A stretch of DNA of 64,000 bases from Nocardioides sp. Soil797 (GCA_001429555.1 LMSR01000004.1:27987-91986), one strand, 5' to 3'. Shown: positions 1 through 7,740, counted from the first letter of the stretch. The notes: generated by a model not told the origin, from the letters alone. Program-made: numbers and translations.

Positions 1-71
1 GCGACGGGGTCCAGTGGCCGAAGGAGAGGAAGCCGATGTTCTTCATGACAGGCACAACAACCTGTGGCGCA

Positions 72-107
72 AGTTCTTCCCGGGAGGGCAGTTCTTCCCG
101 GGAGGGC
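72..107. repeat. 18-bp unit repeated twice in tandem
   Basis: Two exact head-to-tail copies of an 18-bp unit (72-89 and 90-107) beginning AGTTCTTCCCGGGAGG. Each copy contains a CCCGGG palindrome. The pair lies about 40 bp upstream of the start codon at 148. Seventeen of these bases (83-99) recur at 43372-43388, also in an upstream region. Function unknown. Confidence 0.6.
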
Positions 108-147
108 GGGGCGGCGTGGTGCGAGCAGCATGCGGCACCCTTGACCC

Positions 148-843
148 ATGAGCTCGTGCGGTTGTGGCAACTGTGGTGGCGGAGCCACGGGGCCCGTTGA
201 TGGCCCCGTTGACGTGGCGTTGGGCGACCGGATCGCCGACTGGCTGGGCAAGCTCCAGCTGGTCGAGCATCTTGCCGAGGCCGGGTTGCCGACCTTCGAG
301 CGGGACGCCGCCGGACATGCCTGCTGGGTGGATCCGGCGACCGGCAAGGCGATGACGACAGCCCAGCTCGAGGGCCTCGATCGCCAACTGCACAGTGACG
401 GCAGCGACCCCGACCACGCGGTGCCGGTGGGACTGCTCCAGCTCCAACGCCGGGCCCGGGTGCGCGCCGAGCTGGTGGAGAGCGAGTGGTTCACCTACGA
501 GACCCTGGCCGAGCTCCGCGGCGAGAGCGTCAACGCGGCACGCTTCGCCGTGCACAAGGCCAACGCCGACAACACCCTCCTGCTGGTGGTCAATGACGCG
601 AGCACGCTGATCCCTGCCTTCCAGTTCACCGCCGGGGGCGACGTACGCCCGGAGGTGGAAGGCCTGCTGCGGCCGCTGCTCGCCGCCGGCATGGACCCGT
701 GGAACGCGTGGGCCTGGCTGACCCACCCGGCCGCCCTGCTGGGAGGCCTGGTGCCGGAGCAGGCCGCAGCCGATCCCGAGGAGGCCGAGCTGGTCGCCCA
801 CGCCGCCACCCGCCTCGCCGAACGGGTCGCGGCACAGACCTGA
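148..843 (+). CDS. Conserved hypothetical protein, antitoxin-like C-terminus
   Basis: 231 aa. The N-terminus carries three closely spaced cysteines (C4, C6, C9, in CGCGNC), which could bind a metal. The last 50 residues, from MDPWNAWAWL (about residue 182), resemble the C-terminal toxin-binding segment of Xre/MbcA/ParS (DUF2384-type) proteins, where a dPWxaxxWL...LgGxxP pattern recurs. A middle segment (WFTYETLAELRGESVNAARF, about residues 113-132) looks like a helix-turn-helix. No RES or other toxin gene lies beside it, so a true antitoxin role is doubtful; a small DNA-binding regulator is the alternative. A 22-bp gap separates it from the following transporter gene. Confidence 0.6.
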   Translation: MSSCGCGNCGGGATGPVDGPVDVALGDRIADWLGKLQLVEHLAEAGLPTFERDAAGHACWVDPATGKAMTTAQLEGLDRQLHSDGSDPDHAVPVGLLQLQRRARVRAELVESEWFTYETLAELRGESVNAARFAVHKANADNTLLLVVNDASTLIPAFQFTAGGDVRPEVEGLLRPLLAAGMDPWNAWAWLTHPAALLGGLVPEQAAADPEEAELVAHAATRLAERVAAQT

Positions 844-864
844 CGCCGGTGGAACAATGCGGGG

Positions 865-2166
865 ATGACCGACACCGGCGAGTCCCTCTACGGCAAGCTG
901 GTCCACGCCGAGGGCGACGTCGCCGAAGGCATTGACGAATCGGCCCGCCCGCACATCGCCCGCAACGGCCTGCGACAGATGGGCGGCCAGGCAATGCAGG
1001 GCATCGGCGACCAGGTCGTCAACGCCAAGACCGTGCTGCCGTGGCTGATGGGTGCGGTCGGCGCCCCCGGCGTACTCCTGGCGTTCCTGGTGCCCGTGCG
1101 CGAGGCCGGGTCGATGCTCCCGCAGGCACCGATCACCCCGTGGGTACGCCGACTCCGGGCCCGCAAGTGGGCCTGGATCGCCGGAGCCGCGGCGCAGGGC
1201 GTCGGAGCGGCGGGGATGGCGTTGGCCGCCGTCACCCTGGAGGGTTGGCCGGCCGGCCTCGCGATCATCGTGGCGTTGGCCGTCTTCGCAGTCGGTCGCG
1301 CGTTGTGCTCGCTGGCCAGCAAGGACGTCATGGGCCGGACGATCCCCAAGGGCCAACGCGGCCAGATCAACGGCGTCGTGACCATCTTGTCGGGCGCCGT
1401 GGCGCTCACCCTCGGTCTCGGCCTGGAGCTCTGGGGCGGCGACGTCGGCACCGGCCTGCTCTCCGCGATGCTCCTGGTCGCCGCCCTGGCCTGGGTGGTG
1501 GGCATGTTCATCTATGCGACCGTCCGCGAGCCCGAGTCGGAGCCGGTCCCGGCTGAGGAGCAGCCGGGTTGGGTCGCCCAGTCATGGGGCCTGCTCCGTG
1601 ACGACGCCACCTTCCGTCGCTTCGTCCTGGTCCGGTCGCTGCTCCTGGTCTCGGCGCTCAGCCCGCCGTTCGTGGTGGCGATCGGGGTGGCCAACCAGGG
1701 CGACGCGCTCTCCGGTCTCGGCCTCTTCGTGATGGCCCAGGGCATCGCGAACCTGATCGGCGGCCGACTCTTCGGGCGACTGGCCGACAAGTCCTCGCGC
1801 CTGCTCATGGTGTGGTGCGCGCTGGCCGCCTCCGCGATCACGACTGCCTTTCTCCTGCTCCTGCTGGTGCCGGGCGTCAGGGAGTCGTCGTGGCTCTACC
1901 CGGCGACCTACCTGCTGCTCGCGCTGGTGCACCTCGGCACGCGACTGGCCCGCAAGACTTACGTCGTCGACATGGCCGAGGGTGACCGCCGTACCGAGTA
2001 CGTGGCCGTCGCGAACACCGCGATGGGCGTGCTGCTGCTGGTGACCGGTGCGTTGACCGCTGTGCTCTCGATCTGGGGCAACGAGCCGGCGTTGGTGCTC
2101 CTGGTCGTGCTCGGGGTGCTCGGCGCAGGCCTGGGGCGTTCGCTGCCCGAGGTCAGCGCCCGCTGA
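865..2166 (+). CDS. MFS-type transporter
   Basis: 433 aa integral membrane protein with about 10-12 hydrophobic segments and the major facilitator layout; the substrate is not recognisable. The first 55 residues are polar (MTDTGESLYGKLVHAEG...), then membrane segments start at a conserved-looking NAKTVLPWLMG stretch. A central cytoplasmic loop (about residues 220-245, EPESEPVPAEEQPG) separates the two halves; the motif GGRLFGRLADKSSR resembles the MFS loop 2-3/8-9 signature. The ATG start has a -10-like AACAAT box at 853-858, only 6 nt upstream, which suggests leaderless translation. It follows the preceding gene by 21 bp but probably has its own promoter. Confidence 0.75.
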   Translation: MTDTGESLYGKLVHAEGDVAEGIDESARPHIARNGLRQMGGQAMQGIGDQVVNAKTVLPWLMGAVGAPGVLLAFLVPVREAGSMLPQAPITPWVRRLRARKWAWIAGAAAQGVGAAGMALAAVTLEGWPAGLAIIVALAVFAVGRALCSLASKDVMGRTIPKGQRGQINGVVTILSGAVALTLGLGLELWGGDVGTGLLSAMLLVAALAWVVGMFIYATVREPESEPVPAEEQPGWVAQSWGLLRDDATFRRFVLVRSLLLVSALSPPFVVAIGVANQGDALSGLGLFVMAQGIANLIGGRLFGRLADKSSRLLMVWCALAASAITTAFLLLLLVPGVRESSWLYPATYLLLALVHLGTRLARKTYVVDMAEGDRRTEYVAVANTAMGVLLLVTGALTAVLSIWGNEPALVLLVVLGVLGAGLGRSLPEVSAR

Positions 2167-2245
2167 CGGCGCCCGCGCGCATCAGCTCCGTGTCCGTGAC
2201 AAATGCGCTTGCGCCGATCACGCCGTGGACGACAGGGTTTCTCCC

Positions 2246-2785
2246 ATGAGCAACATGTGGAGCGACCCAGCGGACGACCCGCGCAGCTACGGGAACCCGG
2301 TCGGTGAGCTGGCGACGCTGCGCGAATACCTCACCAACTATCGGATCACGCTGGAGATGAAGTGCCAGGGCCTGGACCCGGAGCAGCTGGCCGCCCGCTC
2401 GGTGCCGCCGAGCACGATGAGCCTGCTCGGGTTGGTGCGTCACATGGCCAAGGTCGAGAACAGCTGGTTCCACCGGGTCCTGGACGAGCACCTCGACGAT
2501 CCGCAGATCTTCCGCCGCGACGGCGAACGGGACTGGGACTTCACCGGCGCCGTTGCCGACCAGGGCGTGGTCGAGGAGGCGTTCGCCCGGTGGGAACAGG
2601 AGATCGCGGCCGCCGATGCCTGGCTCGACGGCATCGACGAGTCGGAGCTCGGGCGCGAGGTGCCGTTGGGCGAGGGCACGGTGAGCATCCGCGACGTGCT
2701 CGTGCACATGATCGAGGAGTACGCCCGTCACGCGGGCCACGCCGACCTGCTCCGCGAGTGCATCGACGGGCGCACTGGCCAGTAG
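2246..2785 (+). CDS. DinB-like (DUF664) metal-binding four-helix protein
   Basis: 179 aa from ATG 2246; a GTG seven codons upstream (2225) is possible, but MSNMWSDPADDPR is the usual-looking N-terminus. The family (DinB_2/DUF664) forms four-helix bundles with a triad of metal-binding histidines, and includes mycothiol- or bacillithiol-dependent transferases. Here the histidines fall in LVRHMAKVENSWFH and HMIEEYARHAGHADLLRE, the standard positions. The actual substrate is unknown. It is transcribed alone on the plus strand and converges on the small minus-strand gene that ends at 2802. Confidence 0.75.
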   Translation: MSNMWSDPADDPRSYGNPVGELATLREYLTNYRITLEMKCQGLDPEQLAARSVPPSTMSLLGLVRHMAKVENSWFHRVLDEHLDDPQIFRRDGERDWDFTGAVADQGVVEEAFARWEQEIAAADAWLDGIDESELGREVPLGEGTVSIRDVLVHMIEEYARHAGHADLLRECIDGRTGQ

Positions 2786-2801
2786 CCGGCGCCCCGGGCG
2801 G

Positions 2802-2963
2802 TTACTCCTGCTCGGCCTCGGTGAGTCGCTCGTGCAGGCGTGAGCGCACCTGCTCGGGCGTGTAGGAACGACGCTCCCGCTCCTGGCGGGCGATGACGGC
2901 ACCCGTTGCCGCAACGCCGGCCAGTCCGGCCATCCCGAGCCACTTCACCCATCGCTTCGCCAT
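2802..2963 (-). CDS. Small membrane-anchored hypothetical protein
   Basis: 53 aa if translation begins at MAKRWVKW (ATG at 2963); an in-frame start 12 codons upstream would run into the promoter of the divergent gene and is less likely. It has one N-terminal transmembrane helix (about residues 6-25, WLGMAGLAGVAATGAVIA) followed by a highly charged helix rich in Arg and Glu (RQERERRSYTPEQVRSRLHE). This layout is common for actinobacterial membrane-anchored small proteins of unknown role. It is divergent from the amidase-like gene, with starts about 45 bp apart. Confidence 0.6.
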   Translation of the reverse strand: MAKRWVKWLGMAGLAGVAATGAVIARQERERRSYTPEQVRSRLHERLTEAEQE

Positions 2964-3007
2964 GTCAGGAACGATATCCGGGACCACCACCGGGCACACT
3001 GGTGTCT

Positions 3008-3673
3008 GTGCTCGACATCGACGAAGCCGTCAACCTGACCCGCACCGGTGACCTGTGGTTGTTCCGCGGTCGCACCACCGTCGACCGCGCCATCCGCACC
3101 TTGACCAATGCACCGGTCAACCACGTGGGCGTGTCGATCGTCATCGATGACCTGCCGCCGTTGATGTGGCACGCGGAGCTGAGCAAGAAGCTGCTCGACC
3201 AGTGGAGCGGCGAGCACCACCGCGGCGTACAGCTGCATGACCTCAGGCAGGCCGTCACCCAGTGGCGTGACGTCTACGGCCAGGCCTCGTGGCTGCGCCA
3301 GCTGGCGCCCGAGGTCGGGCGACCCGAGGAGAACGCGGCGCTGCGCACCATCGCCCGGCTCGACGGGGTCTCCTTCCCGAGTACGGCGAAGCTGGCGACG
3401 CGCTGGCTGCGTGGCCGCGATGCCTACGTGCCACGCAAGAAGCGTGGCCACCGGGTGCGCCCGGAGGCCGCCTTCTGTGCGGAGGTCGTGGCCGAGACCC
3501 TGATGGAGATGGGCATCCTGCTCGACGACCGCAAGGCGACCTGGTTCGACCCGGGCACGTTCTGGAGCGGCGCCTACCTCCCGGTCGCCGAGCCCTGGTC
3601 GTACGGCGGCGAGGTGCAGGTGGGCCCGGAGCCCGAGGGCCAAGCCCCCAGCAGCCGCACCCGCTGGCGTTGA
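3008..3673 (+). CDS. Permuted papain-like (YiiX/YaeF-type) amidase/peptidase
   Basis: 221 aa from GTG 3008 (another GTG at 3002 would add two residues). The fold is the circularly permuted NlpC/P60-like family: catalytic His lies near the N-terminus (H39 in NHVGVSIV) and the Cys near the C-terminus (C157 in AAFCAEVVAETL), the order expected for YiiX/YaeF-like enzymes. A DLWLFRG segment at 15-21 matches the strand preceding the His. There is no signal peptide, so it is probably cytoplasmic; lipid or peptide amide hydrolysis is typical of the family. Its stop codon region runs into a 22-bp tandem repeat. Confidence 0.65.
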   Translation: MLDIDEAVNLTRTGDLWLFRGRTTVDRAIRTLTNAPVNHVGVSIVIDDLPPLMWHAELSKKLLDQWSGEHHRGVQLHDLRQAVTQWRDVYGQASWLRQLAPEVGRPEENAALRTIARLDGVSFPSTAKLATRWLRGRDAYVPRKKRGHRVRPEAAFCAEVVAETLMEMGILLDDRKATWFDPGTFWSGAYLPVAEPWSYGGEVQVGPEPEGQAPSSRTRWR

Positions 3674-3735
3674 TGCGCGAACCTGCAATTGTTGATGCGC
3701 GAGCCGGCAATTGTTGATGGGCGAGCCTGCAGTTC
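3670..3735. repeat. Three tandem copies of a 22-bp unit
   Basis: Units at 3670-3691, 3692-3713 and 3714-3735, each starting TTGATGCGCGA or TTGATGGGCGA and ending CAATTG or CAGTTC. A fourth TTGATGC begins at 3736. The first unit overlaps the stop codon of the preceding gene, and the array stops 10 bp before the -10 box (TAGTCT, 3746-3751) of the next gene. Units 1 and 2 differ at two positions. It could be a regulator-binding array for the downstream hydrolase, or replication slippage. Confidence 0.8.
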
Positions 3736-3757
3736 TTGATGCATCTAGTCTTTCGCC

Positions 3758-4576
3758 ATGACCGACGACGCCCTGAGCGACTTCGAGCTGACGGACTTCA
3801 CTGCGGACGGGAAGACCCATCCCGTCTATCGCTCGGGCTCCGGCCCGGCCGTGATCGTGATCGCGGAGATCCCGGGCATCACCCCGAAGGTCACCGAATT
3901 CGCCAGGAGGGTGCGCGACGAGGGCTTCACCGTGGTGATGCCGCACCTCTTCGGGGTGCCCGGCCGGGACCCGAACCCGCCCGCCCACGGGTGGGCCGGC
4001 ACCGTGGCCACCGGCGCCCGGGCCTTCGGGCGGGTGTGTGTCAGTCGCGAATTCAGTCTCTTCGCCACCGGGAGGACCTCACCCGTGGTGACCTGGCTGC
4101 GCGCACTGGCCGCCCAGGAGCACGAGAGGTGCGGGGGCCCCGGCGTCGGTGCGATCGGGATGTGCCTGACCGGTGGCTTCGCCCTGGCCATGGCGACCGA
4201 CGAGCGGATGCTGGCGCCCGTGCTCTCCCAGCCGTCGTTGCCGTTGACGGTCCTGCCGGGACGCAAGCGGGGCACGGACATCTCGGCCGAGGACCTGGCC
4301 GTGGTGAAGCAACGCTGCCTGGCCGGAGACCTGCAGGTGATGGGCCTCCGGTTCCGCAGCGACAAGCTGGTCTCCGACGAGCGCTTCGCCTGGTTGCGTG
4401 AGCAGCTCGGAGACGCGTTCGTCGCCGTCGAGCTCGACGACGAGGACGCCAACCCTGACGGGGTGTTGCCGCCGCACTCAGTGGTGACCGAGCACCTCAT
4501 CGATGAGCCGGGGACCCGCACGCGCGCGGCGTTGGACGACGTACTCCGCCTGTTCCGCACGAAGCTGCTCGTCTGA
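3758..4576 (+). CDS. Dienelactone hydrolase family protein
   Basis: 272 aa alpha/beta hydrolase. The nucleophile elbow is GMCLTGGF with Cys136, the Cys type used by carboxymethylenebutenolidase/dienelactone hydrolases rather than the usual Ser. An early GxSGSGPAVIVIAEIPGI segment (about residues 26-42) gives the first core strand and oxyanion region. The family hydrolyses cyclic esters, but many actinobacterial members are of unknown substrate. The ATG is preceded by TAGTCT at 3746-3751 with a 6-nt gap, a leaderless arrangement. Signal peptide absent; cytoplasmic. Confidence 0.8.
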   Translation: MTDDALSDFELTDFTADGKTHPVYRSGSGPAVIVIAEIPGITPKVTEFARRVRDEGFTVVMPHLFGVPGRDPNPPAHGWAGTVATGARAFGRVCVSREFSLFATGRTSPVVTWLRALAAQEHERCGGPGVGAIGMCLTGGFALAMATDERMLAPVLSQPSLPLTVLPGRKRGTDISAEDLAVVKQRCLAGDLQVMGLRFRSDKLVSDERFAWLREQLGDAFVAVELDDEDANPDGVLPPHSVVTEHLIDEPGTRTRAALDDVLRLFRTKLLV

Positions 4577-4599
4577 GCCAGCGGGGTCGGCCTGCAGGC

Positions 4600-4884
4600 T
4601 CAGGAGTAGCGGTGGCTCTTCTCCGAGTGGCCCTGGGGGCGGGTGCAGGTGCGTCCGCTCATGTTGCGGTGGCCGCACAGCTCCTCGGCGGAGGGGACGT
4701 CGGCCGGAGAGGCCTTCGAGACTGCCTTCTTGGCCGTGGGCTTGGCCACCGGCTTGCTTGCCGGCTTGCTTGCCGGAGCCACGGGGGCCCGGGTCGCCGC
4801 GGCGCCGCCGGAGCTCTTGGCGCGTGCCTGGGCTGCCTCGTAGCGGGCCTCGCGCATCGCGCGCAGGTTGTCCATCTTGCTCAT
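4600..4884 (-). CDS. Small Ala/Lys/Pro-rich protein with Cys-His C-terminus
   Basis: 94 aa, not recognised as a named family. Residues 1-30 are a charged helix (MSKMDNLRAMREARYEAAQARAK), residues about 31-60 are a low-complexity Ala-Lys-Pro linker with tandem ASKP/AKP units, and the last 30 residues hold an ordered-looking Cys/His motif: CGHRNMSGRTCTRPQGHSEKSHRYS. The C-H-C-H spacing suggests a small zinc site. It converges on the dienelactone hydrolase gene, with stops about 25 bp apart. A DNA- or RNA-binding role would fit the basic linker but is not shown. Confidence 0.6.
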   Translation of the reverse strand: MSKMDNLRAMREARYEAAQARAKSSGGAAATRAPVAPASKPASKPVAKPTAKKAVSKASPADVPSAEELCGHRNMSGRTCTRPQGHSEKSHRYS

Positions 4885-4935
4885 CGTCGGATCACACTGC
4901 AGATGTTAGTCCTCCCCACCGACACCCATCTCCAG

Positions 4936-4951
4936 TGGTAGATTTCTACCA
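4936..4951. promoter_or_regulatory. Perfect palindrome overlapping the vapB start (putative VapBC operator)
   Basis: TGGTAGA-TT-TCTACCA, a perfect 16-bp inverted repeat whose last base is the A of the antitoxin ATG. A second CTACCA half-site follows at 4957-4962. AbrB-type VapB antitoxins bind palindromes in their own promoter, with VapC modulating affinity, so autoregulation is the natural reading. No Shine-Dalgarno is present before the ATG. Confidence 0.65.
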
Positions 4952-5196
4952 TGAGAACTACCATCGACAGGGCCGGACGCATCGTCGTTCCCAAGGCGGT
5001 GCGCGACGCGATGGGCCTGACGGAAGGAAGGCAGATCGACGTGGTGTTCACCGATGGTCGGATCCAGATCGAGCTCGCTCCTGCTGAGGTGGAGGTCGAG
5101 CACGAGGCCGGGCTGCCCCGTCTCGTCCCGGCGGAGCCGCTCCCCGAACTCACCGATGACATGGTCAGGGACACCCTCGAGGCCACTCGCAGGTGA
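4951..5196 (+). CDS. vapB: AbrB/MazE-type antitoxin of a VapBC module
   Basis: 81 aa. Residues 1-45 are a SpoVT/AbrB swapped-hairpin DNA-binding domain: MRTTIDRAGRIVVPKAVRDAMGL followed by EGRQIDVVFTDGRIQIE. The C-terminal half, rich in Pro, Leu and Glu (PRLVPAEPLPELTDDMVRDTLEATRR), is the sort of flexible tail that wraps the toxin. The TGA overlaps the GTG start of the toxin gene (5193-5196), typical of VapBC operons and of translational coupling that keeps antitoxin in excess. The start sits inside a palindrome, so expression is probably self-repressed and the mRNA leaderless. Confidence 0.85.
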   Translation: MRTTIDRAGRIVVPKAVRDAMGLTEGRQIDVVFTDGRIQIELAPAEVEVEHEAGLPRLVPAEPLPELTDDMVRDTLEATRR

Positions 5197-5603
5197 AGGG
5201 ACGCGCCGCCTGCGACTCAAGCATCCTGGTCCCCGCGCTGATCTCGTGGCATCCGGAGCACCGAACCTCTCGCGCTGCACTCCGCGATGACGTCGACTCG
5301 GTGCCGGCGCACGTGCTGGTCGAGTGCTTCAGCGTGCTCACCCGATTGCCGGCGCCTCACCGGATCTCCGCTGGCAATGCCGCCGAGGCGTTGGCCTCGA
5401 TCGGCCTCAAGTCGATCACCCTCCCGGCGAGCAGGTACTCATCGATCGTCTCCACACTCGGTCGCTCGGGGATCGCCGGGGGAGCGGTCTACGACGCGCT
5501 GGTCGCCGAGACCGCGCGGCACCATGACCATCTCCTGCTCACGCGAGACCGACGAGCGCGCCCGACGTACGACGTGATGGGCGTGAGCTACACGCTCATC
5601 TGA
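5193..5603 (+). CDS. vapC: PIN-domain ribonuclease toxin
   Basis: 136 aa PIN-domain nuclease. The acidic metal-binding residues are in place: D8 (CDSSILVPAL), E44 (VLVECFSVLTRLP), D101 (VYDALVAETA) and D119 (LLTRDRRARPTY). The protein is intact and of normal length for VapC, so the module looks functional. GTG start overlapping the antitoxin stop by 4 nt. VapC toxins cleave tRNA or rRNA in a site-specific way; which RNA is cut here cannot be told from sequence. Confidence 0.88.
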   Translation: MKGRAACDSSILVPALISWHPEHRTSRAALRDDVDSVPAHVLVECFSVLTRLPAPHRISAGNAAEALASIGLKSITLPASRYSSIVSTLGRSGIAGGAVYDALVAETARHHDHLLLTRDRRARPTYDVMGVSYTLI

Positions 5604-5636
5604 TCATCGAGCGGGTCATGGCTAGGCTTGATCGGC

Positions 5637-6431
5637 GTGAGCGTCTCCTTCTCCGAACACGTCGACCTGCTGGACCTGCACGGTCGAGCCGCCGTGGCGA
5701 GTCTGGGCCAGCTGCAGCCCGGCGACCCAGTGCCTCCGCGCGCGGCGACCGCGCGTGAGGTGGGCGGTGACCACTGGGCCACGCTCGAGGTGTGGGCCTG
5801 GTCGTTGGAGAACCCCAAGGACCACTGGAGTTCGCGGGAGGCGCCCGACTCGCCCCCCGACCACGCGGCACTCGTGGCGGGCGTCGCCACTCAACTCGAC
5901 CGGTTGGAGGCATCCTTGCTGGCGGCCGGGCCCGACGCGGTGGTCGACTACTTCGGAGAGCCCGGAACCACGTCCCGGGTGGCCAGGTTGCTGGCCCACG
6001 AGGCAATCACGGTCGCCCGTGCGGTCAGCCTGGCAGCCTCCCGGCAGTCGCCGCCGCTGTCTGCTGTGGTGGCCGCCGACGGCATCGACCAGACCTTGGG
6101 GCACTGGGAGTCCCCCGACGCCCGGCTGACGTGGCGCCCGGAGACGGTGGCGCTGCAGGCCAACGACATCGAGGAGTCCTGGCACGTCCAGGTGAGTCGC
6201 TCGAAGGTCGGTGCAGATCCGGAGATCCGACTGGTGCCGGCGACGACGGCCGACGCAGCGGTGGAGGGTGCGGCCGAGGACCTCCTGGGCTGGTTGCACG
6301 GCTTCAGCCCCGCCGACGGCGCAGTGAGCATGACCGGGGACCGCGAGGCCCTCGTCGTGCTCCGTTCCTCGTTGATGCATCCGGCGCCGGAGCCACCGCG
6401 CCGTACTCGTCGCCGACGCTGGTTCGGCTGA
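5637..6431 (+). CDS. Maleylpyruvate isomerase family (mycothiol-dependent type) protein
   Basis: 264 aa from GTG 5637. The segment TSRVARLLAHEAITVARAVSLAA (about residues 108-130) is the DinB-like helix typical of the MDMPI/TIGR03083 family, whose members bind a divalent metal with His residues and use mycothiol as cofactor. The C-terminal part (about 170-250, TWRPETVALQAND...) matches the accessory domain; the extreme C-terminus is a basic tail (PPRRTRRRRWFG). A TTG three codons upstream is less likely because TAGGCT (5623-5628) sits 8 nt before the GTG, giving a leaderless start. Exact reaction unknown. Confidence 0.65.
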   Translation: MSVSFSEHVDLLDLHGRAAVASLGQLQPGDPVPPRAATAREVGGDHWATLEVWAWSLENPKDHWSSREAPDSPPDHAALVAGVATQLDRLEASLLAAGPDAVVDYFGEPGTTSRVARLLAHEAITVARAVSLAASRQSPPLSAVVAADGIDQTLGHWESPDARLTWRPETVALQANDIEESWHVQVSRSKVGADPEIRLVPATTADAAVEGAAEDLLGWLHGFSPADGAVSMTGDREALVVLRSSLMHPAPEPPRRTRRRRWFG

Positions 6432-6432
6432 G

Positions 6433-6990
6433 TCAGGCGGGTCTCGACACCAGGCCGTTCACCAAGGCGGCCAGGGCGGCCGTGACATCCACGGCTTCCG
6501 GAGCTGCCGCTTCGACGGCGCGCCGCGAGAACAGCGAGGCCAGGCCGTGCACGCCGGCCCAGAGGGCCATCGCCTCGGCAGGTGAGGTCGGTCGTCCACT
6601 CGCCCGGGTCATCGCGGAGCCCAGTGCCGCGAACCAGGCCGAGGTGACGGCGCGCAGGTTGCCGCCGGCGCCATCGAGCAGGTCGTGTCGGGAGATCAGC
6701 TCGAACATGGCGGGGCGGCGGACGGCGAAGTCGACGTACGTCGTGGCCGCGCGACGCAGCCCGGGGGCTCCCCGCGCCCGCTTCAGGACCGGGGCGAGCT
6801 CGGCGTCGAGATCGTCGACGCCGCGGCGGGCCACCGCGGCCAGCAGGGCGGCGTACGTCGGGAAGTGGCGCCGTGGAGCGCCGTGGGAGACGCCCGCCTC
6901 GCGCGCGATGGTGCGCAGGGTCAGCGCGGCCAGTCCGTCCCGCTCGAGCAGGCGTACGCCGGAGTCGACGAGGTCGTCCTTCGTGGTCAC
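6433..6990 (-). CDS. TetR family transcriptional regulator
   Basis: 185 aa from GTG 6990. Residues 3-45 are a TetR helix-turn-helix: DLVDSGVRLLERDGLAALTLRTIAREAGVSHGAPRRHF, followed by an all-helical ligand-binding domain (about 60-185) with the motif FELISRHDLLDG and a TetR_C-like WAGVHGLASLF. It is divergent from the acyltransferase gene at 7057 and separated by two operator-like palindromes, the first starting only two bases upstream of its own start codon. The arrangement predicts self-repression and control of the acyltransferase; a lipid or acyl-CoA ligand is a reasonable but unproven guess. Confidence 0.85.
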   Translation of the reverse strand: MTTKDDLVDSGVRLLERDGLAALTLRTIAREAGVSHGAPRRHFPTYAALLAAVARRGVDDLDAELAPVLKRARGAPGLRRAATTYVDFAVRRPAMFELISRHDLLDGAGGNLRAVTSAWFAALGSAMTRASGRPTSPAEAMALWAGVHGLASLFSRRAVEAAAPEAVDVTAALAALVNGLVSRPA

Positions 6991-6991
6991 G

Positions 6992-7040
6992 TAGACAGTG
7001 TCAACTGGGTTCGGGCAGACTGTCCAGTAGACACTGTCTA
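6992..7040. promoter_or_regulatory. Paired TetR operator in divergent promoter
   Basis: Two related palindromes, TAGACA-G-TGTCAA (6992-7004, one mismatch) and TAGACA-C-TGTCTA (7028-7040, perfect), centres 36 bp apart. They also form an 11-bp inverted repeat of each other (6992-7002 and 7030-7040). Together they cover the whole space between the regulator start and the acyltransferase RBS (GAGGAGA, 7047-7053), so binding would block both promoters. Confidence 0.75.
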
Positions 7041-7056
7041 CACCTCGAGGAGAACG

Positions 7057-7731
7057 GTGACCTTCTGGCTGCTGAAGTGGGTGTTGCTCGGCCCGGTCGT
7101 CCGGGTCTTCGCGCGACCGGTCGTGGTGGGCCGACACCATGTCCCCTCGGATGGACCCGTCGTCCTGGTGCCCAGCCACCACGCGGAGATCGACTCGCTG
7201 GTGCTGTCGTTGGTCAGCCCACGACGCCCCACCTTCGTCGCCAAGCGGGAGTACTTCGACACCGCCACCCTGCGCGGTCGCGTTGACCGGTGGCTGTGCA
7301 CCGCCACCGGGCAGATCGCCGTGGATCGACGCGGTGGCGATGCGGCCCACCGGGCGCTGACCGCGGCTCGAGAGCTGCTCGCCTCAGGTGGCGCCTGGGC
7401 GATCTATCCCGAGGGCACACGCTCACCCGACGGGCGACTCCATCGGGGCCACACGGGAGCGATGCGGGTCGCACTCACGGTCCCGGACGCGATCGTGGTG
7501 CCGGTCGGCCTCGGTGGAACGGCCGCGGTCGACCCGCCGGCCCGCCGGGGTTGGCGCCGCGGACGGGTCAGGGTCATCTTCGGTGCCCCGATGGACCTGT
7601 CGCCCTGGCGCGACCGGGCCGACGATCCGCAGGCCTGGCGGGAGGCGACCGACGCGTTGATGCGGGAGATCCGGGCGCTGACAGGGCAGGAGTACGTCGA
7701 CACCTACGCCTCCAGGTTGCCGGGCTCCTGA
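7057..7731 (+). CDS. 1-acyl-sn-glycerol-3-phosphate acyltransferase (PlsC-like)
   Basis: 224 aa membrane-associated acyltransferase. The catalytic HX4D motif is at H41-D46 (SHHAEID), and the glycerol-phosphate-binding EGTRS motif at about 119-123 (YPEGTRSPDG). A hydrophobic N-terminal helix (FWLLKWVLLGPVVRVF) anchors it to the membrane. The family transfers a fatty acyl chain to lysophosphatidic acid in phospholipid synthesis; some actinobacterial paralogues acylate other lipids. GTG start with a good RBS at 7047-7053. The dual operator upstream indicates control by the adjacent TetR protein, so it is likely a conditional paralogue rather than the housekeeping PlsC. Confidence 0.82.
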   Translation: MTFWLLKWVLLGPVVRVFARPVVVGRHHVPSDGPVVLVPSHHAEIDSLVLSLVSPRRPTFVAKREYFDTATLRGRVDRWLCTATGQIAVDRRGGDAAHRALTAARELLASGGAWAIYPEGTRSPDGRLHRGHTGAMRVALTVPDAIVVPVGLGGTAAVDPPARRGWRRGRVRVIFGAPMDLSPWRDRADDPQAWREATDALMREIRALTGQEYVDTYASRLPGS

Positions 7732-7740
7732 GGATCAGCC

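Noticed and set aside
148..843. Calling the first gene a toxin-antitoxin antitoxin
   Set aside because: The C-terminal resemblance is weak and no toxin gene adjoins it.
43..1356. Long minus-strand open frames opposite plus-strand genes throughout the window
   Set aside because: High-GC DNA gives long antisense frames. These translate into Arg/Ala/Pro/Gly-rich sequence with no domain, while the opposite strand encodes recognised proteins.
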